From a bacterium (lineage in GTDB: Bacteria; Cyanobacteriota; Vampirovibrionia; Gastranaerophilales; Gastranaerophilaceae), in contig JAFSWA010000016.1 in NCBI GenBank assembly GCA_017444705.1, positions 1 through 22,966 on the forward strand: a stretch of DNA of 22,966 nt, in the 5' to 3' direction. Positions 1-6,922 of this stretch are shown here, one piece after another. How positions within the stretch are numbered: the first letter of the stretch is position 1; each line of letters begins with the position of its first letter. The position numbers were made by a program, and so were the translations under genes. The notes beneath the pieces are model-generated. The model saw only the letters and a program-made list of their open reading frames with translations, did not search any database and was not told the origin of the DNA.

Positions 1-1
1 G

Positions 2-220
2 GATGTTTTAAGTGCAAGAGAAGACGTGCCAAAATATGCACTTCATACCAACTTTGGCAGTAAAAAAATTCTTGATTTGGCAAAAGAAATAATCAAATTA
101 TCAAAAGACGGGTTAAAAAATGATGATGATAAAAAGTTTATTGAACTGATAGAAGAACTAACATTAAAAGGTCTTTGTCCCGCAGATTTTATTTCTTTAA
201 AATCTTTTGAAAAAGCCTAA
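2..220 (+). CDS. gshA: Glutamate-cysteine ligase, C-terminal fragment (gene starts before the window)
   Basis: An open frame enters from the left edge and stops at 220, giving about 72 visible residues. The GTG at 26 is an internal codon, because the frame stays open to the edge. The tail reads VPKYALHTNF, then LAKEIIKLSKDGL, then a region ending CPADFI. This matches in order the C-terminus of plant/proteobacterial-type (GCS2) glutamate-cysteine ligases: VP..GL.T.F, then (V/I)LxLAKDGLxxR, then a run ending TPAE. That enzyme makes gamma-glutamylcysteine, the first step of glutathione synthesis, in the cytoplasm. The catalytic part lies outside the window, so the call rests on family resemblance of the tail. 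The last 32 bases overlap the 3' end of the convergent minus-strand methyltransferase gene. Confidence 0.6.
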   Translation, partial: DVLSAREDVPKYALHTNFGSKKILDLAKEIIKLSKDGLKNDDDKKFIELIEELTLKGLCPADFISLKSFEKA

Positions 221-1157
221 AACACGGACAGCCGCCAAATTTATCATACATTATCATACATGGGCAGTCCCATTTTAAGCCGTAGATAAGCATTGTAATT
301 ACAACCCAAAGAAAATAATAAATCGGATGCCAAATTTTACTTATTAACCATACAAGAGAAATTATTCCCGACTTTGAACGGTAAGAAAATGCCGCTTTTT
401 CGGGAGTTAAAGAGTACCCTAAATAAAGATGTATGAATACCAAAAATGTAATTTCGGGCAGATGAATTCCGCTAATCATAAAATAAATAAAAGGCAAAAC
501 CGCCAAAGCCCTTACAAATATTGCCAAACTTCCTTTTAAAGTCGGGCAAAGCATTTTGACATTGTTCTTATACAAAATGTAATCGGGGTTTACTTTTGTG
601 AGTTCCGTTTCTTCCGCTCTTGCCCTTATATACATTAGAGGCGTGAAAATAAAACCCGTTATAACAAGAGTTGCCCAATTAAACATAACCAAACTTGCAC
701 CGAAACACCACATTAAAAGTGAAGCATACATCGGATGTCTTGCCAAAGAATAAGCCCCTGACTGAATTAGAGGGTGTTCATCTTTAATTTCAATAGAATC
801 AGACCAAAGTTTTCCTATATTGATTTTTGATTTTATATGCCAAATTATCCCTGCAATAATCAAAAACAACCCCAAAGAAAACCAAATATACTGCGTAATT
901 TTATTTTGAAACTGAAACTGTCCCAGTACAGCGTGCCAAAAATTAAAAAGAACAAGAACAAGTAAAGTCATTCCGAAAGTCGAAAAGAAATGTTTTCTGT
1001 CTTTTTTTAGTTTTTGCGGACTTAAAAAATGCTCAAAAAATTTATAAAAAACGGCAATTAAAAGAATTATACCCGTAATATAAATCACTCCTAATCCCGT
1101 AATCATAAGGTTTGGGTCTTGTGCGTTTTTTAAAAGTTCACTATACATCCGTAACAT
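189..1157 (-). CDS. Integral membrane methyltransferase, ICMT/PEMT-like, with Cys-rich tail
   Basis: A 322-aa polytopic membrane protein. The segment GAYSLARHPMYAS (residues 134-146), followed by RARAEETEL (178-186), is the SAM-binding signature of the isoprenylcysteine carboxyl methyltransferase/phospholipid methyltransferase superfamily (G-Y...RHPxY, then EE). Hydrophobic stretches lie near 18-40, 60-75, 90-107, 148-175 and 215-300. After the methyltransferase core there is an extra C-terminal membrane region of about 110 residues. It ends in two CPC motifs (CPCMIMYDKFGGCPCF), which family members do not normally need and which could bind a metal or be redox active. The ATG at 1157 is preceded by AGAGG at suitable spacing and lies 17 bases inside the end of the Lgt-like gene, so the two are translationally linked. 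The substrate is unknown; a lipid is the natural guess from the neighbours (inference). Confidence 0.75.
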   Translation of the reverse strand: MLRMYSELLKNAQDPNLMITGLGVIYITGIILLIAVFYKFFEHFLSPQKLKKDRKHFFSTFGMTLLVLVLFNFWHAVLGQFQFQNKITQYIWFSLGLFLIIAGIIWHIKSKINIGKLWSDSIEIKDEHPLIQSGAYSLARHPMYASLLMWCFGASLVMFNWATLVITGFIFTPLMYIRARAEETELTKVNPDYILYKNNVKMLCPTLKGSLAIFVRALAVLPFIYFMISGIHLPEITFLVFIHLYLGYSLTPEKAAFSYRSKSGIISLVWLISKIWHPIYYFLWVVITMLIYGLKWDCPCMIMYDKFGGCPCFRLFQKILKK

Positions 1158-1770
1158 CTTGTTTTATCCTCTTTAAAATAATATAACATACTATCGGTAA
1201 AAATATAATCGCAAGCCATTGATATAAAGTAAGAAGCCCGAAAAGTTTTTCAGGTGTGCGGATAAATTCCGCCAAAAATCTTATTATCAGATAACTTAAC
1301 ATATAAATAGGGAATAATAAATCGGTTCTTTTTGTTTTTTGATAAAACATCCATAAACCGAGTGCAACAATGAATTGCGAGGCACTTTCAATAAGCTGAA
1401 TCGGAATAAAAAAATCCCCGCCGCAGCATCCGTTAAAATAGCAGCCGATTTTGCCAAAGCCCAATGCCACCGCAAAAGGAATTGCAAACCCGCCCCCAAG
1501 TGCCTGACCTTGTTTTTTTGAGAAAAATTTATAAATATGTATTGCGATAAATGTTCCCAATAACCCGCCCATAACGGATTTTCCCGCTATAATCGTTGAT
1601 AATGATATTCCGTGCAAAATAAAAACGGGTATTTTTACCCCCAAAATCAAACCAATTCCGCCTGCTATATACATATCAAGCTGAACCTCTTTTGGAGGTT
1701 TTTGAATGTGCTGCATTTTTGCAACAATAACTCCTGCTATTATGCCTAATACTGTAAACAATTGATACAT
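1141..1770 (-). CDS. Divergent Lgt-like membrane protein (prolipoprotein diacylglyceryl transferase family)
   Basis: A 209-aa polytopic membrane protein, shorter than typical Lgt (about 260-290 aa). It keeps the family landmarks in order: GKSVMGGLLG (63-72), GFGKIGCYFNGCCGG (104-118), IPIQLIES (122-129) and RFLAEFIR (164-171). Canonical Lgt moves diacylglyceryl from phosphatidylglycerol to a lipobox cysteine. Compared with the E. coli enzyme, the important His before the first GG is Met here. The Arg and Asn of the G-R-I-G-N motif are Lys and Cys, while the later R-F-x-x-E-F motif is kept. So it may not be the housekeeping Lgt and may act on another lipid substrate (inference). It sits between a 36-aa membrane ORF and the methyltransferase gene. 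The ATG at 1770 has only a weak AGGT upstream. Confidence 0.75.
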   Translation of the reverse strand: MYQLFTVLGIIAGVIVAKMQHIQKPPKEVQLDMYIAGGIGLILGVKIPVFILHGISLSTIIAGKSVMGGLLGTFIAIHIYKFFSKKQGQALGGGFAIPFAVALGFGKIGCYFNGCCGGDFFIPIQLIESASQFIVALGLWMFYQKTKRTDLLFPIYMLSYLIIRFLAEFIRTPEKLFGLLTLYQWLAIIFLPIVCYIILKRIKQDVTDV

Positions 1771-1782
1771 TTAATTTATTAC

Positions 1783-1893
1783 CTAAAACATACTTGCAAA
1801 AAATATAATTCCGACGCAAGTAACAAAAAAGATAATCGGTATAATTGCCAGCGTAACAAGTATCGCAATAATTATTTTTAAGTGTTTTGGCAT
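1783..1893 (-). CDS. Small single-span membrane protein (36 aa)
   Basis: An ATG at 1893 opens a 36-codon frame, beginning MPKHLKIIIAILVTLA and ending in TAG at 1783-1785. The start has a very good Shine-Dalgarno, GGAGG about 7 bases upstream, and lies 16 bases inside the end of the 89-aa membrane gene, as expected for coupled translation. The peptide has three basic residues at the N-terminus and then one continuous hydrophobic span of about 28 residues with a single Cys. No known family is recognised. The ribosome site, operon fit and clean hydrophobic composition argue for a real small protein, perhaps a partner of the adjacent membrane enzymes. A chance ORF remains possible. Confidence 0.6.
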   Translation of the reverse strand: MPKHLKIIIAILVTLAIIPIIFFVTCVGIIFFASMF

Positions 1894-2147
1894 TCTTCAG
1901 CCTCCTTTTCATATTTTCTGATAAGTTTTTTATTGATAAACAGTATAATCATAAGGGGAATTATTGACACAAAACCCCAAATTAAGAATGAAATTATAAA
2001 TGGTAAAATGCTTTTTGCATCAAGTATCCATATACATGCACAAATTCCTACAAAGAAATATGCTGCTAAATATCCGATAAGCCCTATTAACGACAAAATT
2101 GTTATCAATATTATTTTTAAAATTTTCTTAACCGTGTCCTTACTCAT
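1878..2147 (-). CDS. Small membrane protein of unknown function (89 aa)
   Basis: An 89-aa protein with two hydrophobic segments (about residues 8-38 and 46-70). The first carries CAC, and the second is followed by a charged tail (KKLIRKYEKEAEEC). No family is recognised. The ATG at 2147 is preceded by AAAGGAG with about 9 bases of spacing, and this site lies in the last codons of the radical SAM gene, only 2 bases upstream. The next small ORF starts inside its 3' end. This tight packing places it in the radical SAM/Lgt-like/methyltransferase operon and suggests a membrane accessory role. Confidence 0.7.
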   Translation of the reverse strand: MSKDTVKKILKIILITILSLIGLIGYLAAYFFVGICACIWILDAKSILPFIISFLIWGFVSIIPLMIILFINKKLIRKYEKEAEECQNT

Positions 2148-2149
2148 AA

Positions 2150-3466
2150 CTATATTTCTCCTTTCAAATTATTATAAACACAAAATGGAATTACACGGTT
2201 ATTCCCGATTGAAACGGCGGTGCAACATTTTTTTGCCCGCTCCCAGTCAAAAGTATCAGTGTCCATAAAGTTTTTGACCAAAAGTCTGACAATTTTCATA
2301 TCACCCGAAGTCGTTTTTTCACTCTTTATAAAATCTTTCAAGCTGTCAAGAATTTGGGAATTGCCGAAAATCTTCCCTATAAAACAAGAGCAGACATTGT
2401 TTTTAAGATAATCCAAAACCGTTTTGTCAAAAACCAATTTATCCTGCAGGGCAGGTTTGCAGTTTTTGTAATCAACATAATCAGCCATTGAATAAATCTT
2501 ATCTTTTGTGCAAAGCAAAAAACCAAGACTTGTACAGTTTTCATGAGAACAAGGTAGTGGTATCATATCTTCATACGTCAAAAGACCGCTTTTTGCCATT
2601 GAAAGAATTATATCCTCCTGAAAAACGGACTCAATCTCGGAGCCGAAAGCGGAACCGACTTTTGTCAACCTTTGAAAAGTTATACCTGAAATATGTTTTA
2701 CCTTTGTTACATAGTCCAAAATTTTTGGGATTTCCTCTAAATTTCCTTTGCAAACAGTTACCGCAAGGTTCATTTTAACTTCGGCATCGTTTAGTTTTTC
2801 AATTATTTCAAGTTTTTCTTTTAAAAGAGGACGACCTCTCAAAAGGGTGTAAATATCGTCATTAAACCCGTCAAATTGAAGATAAACGTCAATTTTTTCA
2901 TTCAGCGATTTTATTTTTTCAAAGATTTTTTCATTGTTTAAAATTGCCAAACCGTTTGTGTTTATTACAACCCGTCTTATATCAAATTTCAGTGCTTCAT
3001 CCAAAATCTCGCAAAATAGAGGGTGAACAGTACATTCACCGCCTGAAATTTGCAAAATATCAAGATGTCTGTTTTCAATTTTTAAAAGAGTTTCAACACG
3101 ATTTTTAAACTCCTCAAGAGTAATATGTTCAAGTGATTTTTGCCCAAAATAACAAATAGGACAATTAAGGTTGCAACTGTTTGTGATTTCAACAAGTCCG
3201 GTGCAAATATGTTGTTTGTGTTCCTCGCACCATCCGCAATCATGCCCGCATTCGCCTTTGTATTTTGTAATCGGAGCAAAGGGCTTTCCTTCAACGGAAA
3301 AAGTCTTGTCAAAAAAGCGTTTGGGGTCTTTGGCAATTTTATTTAAAAATGTGCCATGTTCTTTGCAGACCTTTTCAATAAAAACATATCCGTTTTTTTC
3401 AAACTTATTTGCGGGTATGATTTTTAAACATTTTGGACAAATTGATTTTGTTTGATACTTTTTCAT
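2150..3466 (-). CDS. Radical SAM protein of the Tes/MJ0619-like (COG1964-type) family
   Basis: A 438-aa protein. The radical SAM cluster motif CxxxCxxC is C98, C102, C105 (SCNLNCPICYF), and the SAM-binding GGE is at 142-144. Before it lie a CxxC (10-13), C34/H37, and a Cys/His-rich GHDCGWC..H..H.C block (74-88). The C-terminus has further clustered Cys (CSC near 360, then KKCC and PFC near the end). This arrangement, with the CG-x-C..H...C block immediately before ITNSCNLNCP, resembles the archaeal tetraether synthase/MJ0619 family, whose studied members carry extra metal sites and join lipid tails. Bacterial relatives of this group are less understood. The neighbours (Lgt-like and PEMT-like membrane enzymes) support a lipid substrate, but the exact reaction is unknown. 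There is no Shine-Dalgarno at the ATG; an extended -10 box sits just upstream. Confidence 0.85.
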   Translation of the reverse strand: MKKYQTKSICPKCLKIIPANKFEKNGYVFIEKVCKEHGTFLNKIAKDPKRFFDKTFSVEGKPFAPITKYKGECGHDCGWCEEHKQHICTGLVEITNSCNLNCPICYFGQKSLEHITLEEFKNRVETLLKIENRHLDILQISGGECTVHPLFCEILDEALKFDIRRVVINTNGLAILNNEKIFEKIKSLNEKIDVYLQFDGFNDDIYTLLRGRPLLKEKLEIIEKLNDAEVKMNLAVTVCKGNLEEIPKILDYVTKVKHISGITFQRLTKVGSAFGSEIESVFQEDIILSMAKSGLLTYEDMIPLPCSHENCTSLGFLLCTKDKIYSMADYVDYKNCKPALQDKLVFDKTVLDYLKNNVCSCFIGKIFGNSQILDSLKDFIKSEKTTSGDMKIVRLLVKNFMDTDTFDWERAKKCCTAVSIGNNRVIPFCVYNNLKGEI

Positions 3467-3472
3467 AAAATT

Positions 3473-3481
3473 ATTATACCA
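3473..3481 (-). promoter_or_regulatory. Extended -10 promoter placed for a leaderless radical SAM transcript
   Basis: On the minus strand this reads TGGTATAAT, a perfect TATAAT with the upstream TG. Only 6 bases separate it from the ATG at 3466, so transcription would be expected to start at or next to the start codon. No ribosome site is visible before that ATG. The gap to bioD is 27 bases. It may give the lipid-type operon its own promoter, separate from alaS-bioD. Confidence 0.5.
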
Positions 3482-3493
3482 CGCAATGCAATA

Positions 3494-4210
3494 TTACACA
3501 TCTAATTTCGGGATTTTAACATCAAAAACTTTTTCTATATCGACTCCGTTCAATACATTATCAATAATTGATCCGGGAGTTGTTTCATCATAGCCGTCAA
3601 GCTCTTTTATTATACCGATTACGGTCGTTTTTGTATATTCTTCAAAAAGCCTCGGCAGACTTTTAATCTTCATATCTTCAGAACCCTCAGGATAGCGGTT
3701 CAAAATAATACCGTTAATTTTTATTCCCATTGCTTCTGCGTGATTTGCCGTTAAAATTGTATCATTTACAGATTCTTCCGTAGGATTTGTTATTATAACT
3801 ATCGGTAAATTTAACATTTTAATTAAATTTGCAATAGTAAATCTTTGGGCTATCGGAGTCAAAATTCCGCCTGTTCCCTCAACAATTACTGTATCATATT
3901 TATTATTAAACATCGTGTATTCTTTTGAAATAACTTTCGGATTAATTTTAATTTGTTCTAACTCCGCCGCAATAACAGGAGGCATAGTACTTTTTAGGTG
4001 ATATGTACATTCCGCAGTAAGATAGGGGTCAATTTTTTTTACATAAGAAATATCAGGGGCAATCATAAAACTATTCTGCTCGTAAGCACCAAGCTGAATA
4101 GGTTTATATACCGCCGTTTTATATGAAAGCGACTGCATTATTGATGCCAAAGCCGCCGATACGAAAGTTTTTCCGGTTTTTGAAGCTGTACCCGTCACAA
4201 AAACATTCAT
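3494..4210 (-). CDS. bioD: Dethiobiotin synthetase
   Basis: A 238-aa cytoplasmic protein, usual for BioD. It has the modified P-loop GTASKTGKT (7-15), YKPIQLG (35-41) and VEGTGG in mid-protein, which correspond to the BioD motifs GTDTxxGKT, KPxxxG and VEGAGG. BioD carboxylates and closes 7,8-diaminopelargonate to dethiobiotin, using ATP and CO2. It begins 3 bases after the alaS stop, so the pair is co-transcribed. No other biotin gene is in the window. The first 3' neighbour, the radical SAM gene, is probably not functionally linked, since it does not resemble BioB. Confidence 0.85.
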   Translation of the reverse strand: MNVFVTGTASKTGKTFVSAALASIMQSLSYKTAVYKPIQLGAYEQNSFMIAPDISYVKKIDPYLTAECTYHLKSTMPPVIAAELEQIKINPKVISKEYTMFNNKYDTVIVEGTGGILTPIAQRFTIANLIKMLNLPIVIITNPTEESVNDTILTANHAEAMGIKINGIILNRYPEGSEDMKIKSLPRLFEEYTKTTVIGIIKELDGYDETTPGSIIDNVLNGVDIEKVFDVKIPKLDV

Positions 4211-4213
4211 TTT

Positions 4214-6853
4214 TTAAACTGCCTTTGCCCCGTTTAAAAGAGAATCTTCAAGTTCCTGCAAAACTTCATCTATTTTTGAAACATCTTTACCCGAACCTTG
4301 TGCAAAATTCGGACGTCCGCCTCCTCTGCCGTTCAATTTAGGCATAATCTCAGATATAATTTTTCCGGCAGCATAACCTTTTTTCGTAAGCATTTCGGAA
4401 ATTCTTATTGCCACTACGACATTTTCTTTACTTACATTCGCAATTACTATAATCGAATCACCAAGCTTTGAAGCCATAAATTCCATACCGGTTTTAACCA
4501 TTTCATTATCAAGATTATCAACTTTTGTGATAAACAATTTGCCGCCTTCTATGGTTTTTGCTCTTTCAATAAGTGCAGAGAATTTATTTCTTGAAATTTC
4601 ATTTTTCAGCGTTGAAACTTCATTATTAAGCTCTTTATTTTCATTCATCAATTTTTCTATACGTTCATTGACTTCATTAGGTTGAGCCTTGAATTTATGA
4701 GCCAAATCATCAAGGATTTGTGATTTTTCATTCAAATATTCAAGTGCCGCATTTGAACAAGCCGCTTCAATACGTCTTGACCCCGCTGAAATAGCACTTT
4801 CGGATATTATTTTTGTTAATCTTATCTGAGAGGTATTTTTAACGTGTGTTCCGCCGCAAAGTTCTTTTGAAACAGGACTTTGTATGCCTCCTACACTCAC
4901 AACTCTGACTTTATCCTCATATTTTTCGCCAAACAATGCCATCGCTCCGCAATTTTTAGCTTTTTCAATATCCATAATTTCCGTAGAAACATTAAGTCCT
5001 TGCGATATCCATTCATTTATAATATTTTCAACCCTGCTGATTTCTTCTTTTGTCATAGCTCTTGAAAAAGAAAAGTCAAAACGTGTTCGGTTTTCATTTA
5101 CAAAAGAACCGGCTTGTTTTACTTCATTACCCAAAACTTTTATAAGTGCTGCTTGTAAAAGGTGGGCATTTGTATGATGGTTTTCAATAAGTTTTCTTCT
5201 TTGGCTGTCAATTTTTGCTTCAACCTCAACACCTGATTGAAGTTCACCCTCTAAAAGATTACATCTGTGAACAAAGAGCTTATTAACTTTAAAAGTTGTA
5301 AGGACTTTTAATCTTATTCCGTTTCCAAATATTTCACCGCTATCACCGACCTGACCACCGGATTCTGCATAAAATGGAGTTCTGTCTAAAAATACATCAA
5401 CAAAATCTTCGCCGTCAATCCAACCGAGAATTTTTGCCTTTGCCTCAGCTTTTTCATAACCTAAAAATTCCGTTCCGCCGTTTTTATTTTCAAATTCTAC
5501 GTATTTTAAATCGTCAGTCAGAACAATCTTTTGAACTGCGGCTTTTGCACGTTCTTTTTGTTCTTTCATAGCATTTTCAAACCCTGCTTTATCAACGCTT
5601 ATTCCTTTTTCCGCAGCAATTTCTATTGTTAATTCAAGTGGGAAACCAAATGTATCATAGAGTTTAAAAGCATTTTCTCCGTCAATTTCTTTTGAATTTT
5701 CCATTAGTTCTTCAAGCAACTTGTACCCTCTGTCCAAAGTTATTTTGAATTTTTCTTCTTCTTTCAAAATAACTGCTTTAATTTTTTGTGCATTTTTTTC
5801 TAAATCAGGATAAGCTCCTTTGTATTGAGAAATCACGACATCAACAATTTCGTTGATAAAAGGTAATTCAAGACCCAAAAGCTTTCCGTGCCTTAAAGCA
5901 CGTCTTAAAATCATTCTTAAAACGTAATTTCTGCCTTCATTACCCGGAAGAATACCGTCACTAATCATAAACGTCACGCATCTTGCGTGGTCTGTTATTA
6001 TTCTCAGAGAAATATCAGTTTTTTTGTTTTGTTTATACGGTATTTTTGCCATATCAGATACTTTTTGTAAAATCGGGTAAAGCAAATCTGTTTCAAATGT
6101 TGAATCTTTACCCTGACAAACCATTGCAATACGTTCTAAACCCATACCGGTATCGACATTTTTCTTATCAAGCGGAGATTGATTTCCGTCCTCATCTTGA
6201 AAAAGCTCCGTAAATACCAAATTCCATATTTCAACCCACCTGTCGCATTCGCAAGTCGCTATTGAGCAATTGTCAGAGCATTTTAAATGTTCACCTAAGT
6301 CGTAGTGGATTTCACTGCAAGGTCCGCACGACCCCGTTGCTCCGGGAGGTCCCCAAAAGTTATCCTTTTTCCCTTTTCTGATAACTCTTTCAGGCGGAAC
6401 TCCAACATCTTTTGTCCAAATTTCATATGCCTCGTCATCCGATTCAAAAATAGTTATCCATAATCTGTTCGGATCTAATTTCAGATAGTTTGTAACAAAA
6501 TCCCAAGCCCAAGGGATAACATCTTTTTTATAATAATCTCCAAAAGCAAAATTTCCGAGCATTTCAAAGAAAGTATGGTGTCTTGGGGTTCTGCCGACAT
6601 TTTCAATATCGGAATCTTTTCCGCCTGCTCTTGCACATTTTTGACAAGAGGTTGCTCTTGCGGGTTCAAATGGCGGTTTTTCAAGCCCCAAATAATATGG
6701 CAGAAATTGCAGCATACCGGCCGTTGTTAATAATACAGTCGGATTATCCGGAATTAAAGATGAACTTGCTACCCTTGCCGATTGATGTTTTTTCTCAAAA
6801 AAGTCCAAAAACATTTCTCTCAATTCATTACCGGTAAAAATTTTTTCTGACAT
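4214..6853 (-). CDS. alaS: Alanyl-tRNA synthetase
   Basis: A full-length class II alanyl-tRNA synthetase of about 879 aa. The N-terminal catalytic core has SSLIPDNPT and RHHTFFEMLGNFAFGDYY. The editing domain has HHTNAHLLQAAL and the late Cys motif ELCGGTH. A coiled region follows, and the C-Ala domain has GRGGGRPNFAQGSG. It charges tRNA-Ala and clears mischarged Ser/Gly. The editing motif reads HTNAH where HTATH is usual; the two His remain. I prefer the ATG at 6853 (MSEKIFTG), with AAGGA about 11 bases upstream, over the in-frame GTG at 6862, which lies too close to that site. It leads a minus-strand transcription unit with bioD and diverges from mnmA. Confidence 0.97.
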   Translation of the reverse strand: MSEKIFTGNELREMFLDFFEKKHQSARVASSSLIPDNPTVLLTTAGMLQFLPYYLGLEKPPFEPARATSCQKCARAGGKDSDIENVGRTPRHHTFFEMLGNFAFGDYYKKDVIPWAWDFVTNYLKLDPNRLWITIFESDDEAYEIWTKDVGVPPERVIRKGKKDNFWGPPGATGSCGPCSEIHYDLGEHLKCSDNCSIATCECDRWVEIWNLVFTELFQDEDGNQSPLDKKNVDTGMGLERIAMVCQGKDSTFETDLLYPILQKVSDMAKIPYKQNKKTDISLRIITDHARCVTFMISDGILPGNEGRNYVLRMILRRALRHGKLLGLELPFINEIVDVVISQYKGAYPDLEKNAQKIKAVILKEEEKFKITLDRGYKLLEELMENSKEIDGENAFKLYDTFGFPLELTIEIAAEKGISVDKAGFENAMKEQKERAKAAVQKIVLTDDLKYVEFENKNGGTEFLGYEKAEAKAKILGWIDGEDFVDVFLDRTPFYAESGGQVGDSGEIFGNGIRLKVLTTFKVNKLFVHRCNLLEGELQSGVEVEAKIDSQRRKLIENHHTNAHLLQAALIKVLGNEVKQAGSFVNENRTRFDFSFSRAMTKEEISRVENIINEWISQGLNVSTEIMDIEKAKNCGAMALFGEKYEDKVRVVSVGGIQSPVSKELCGGTHVKNTSQIRLTKIISESAISAGSRRIEAACSNAALEYLNEKSQILDDLAHKFKAQPNEVNERIEKLMNENKELNNEVSTLKNEISRNKFSALIERAKTIEGGKLFITKVDNLDNEMVKTGMEFMASKLGDSIIVIANVSKENVVVAIRISEMLTKKGYAAGKIISEIMPKLNGRGGGRPNFAQGSGKDVSKIDEVLQELEDSLLNGAKAV

Positions 6854-6875
6854 ATTTCTCACTATCCTTTATTTT

Positions 6876-6884
6876 TGCTATGAT
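6876..6884 (+). promoter_or_regulatory. Extended -10 promoter of mnmA
   Basis: TGCTATGAT is a TG-n-TATGAT extended -10, predicting a start near 6891 and a leader of about 32 bases. The -35 region is poor. It overlaps, back to back, the predicted alaS promoter. Confidence 0.5.
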
Positions 6885-6888
6885 ATTA

Positions 6889-6897
6889 ATTGTACCA
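6889..6897 (-). promoter_or_regulatory. Extended -10 promoter of alaS-bioD
   Basis: On the minus strand this reads TGGTACAAT, predicting a start near 6882 and a leader of about 30 bases. That start falls inside the mnmA -10 box, so polymerase could not occupy both promoters at once. The leader is too short for a T-box. Confidence 0.45.
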
Positions 6898-6922
6898 CCT
6901 AAATAAAATATGAGAAATAATC

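Noticed and set aside
1676..1912. 78-codon minus-strand frame across the Lgt-like start and the 36-aa ORF
   Set aside because: It is out of frame with both real genes, has no ribosome site and has an unnatural Tyr/Cys/Asn-rich composition.
1882..2268. 128-codon plus-strand frame opposite the 89-aa membrane gene and the radical SAM 3' end
   Set aside because: It is antisense to well-supported genes and its hydrophobic look mirrors the membrane gene; no ribosome site.
6853..6922. T-box or other aminoacyl-tRNA leader before alaS
   Set aside because: The gap to mnmA is only 69 bases and the predicted leader about 30; too short for such a structure.
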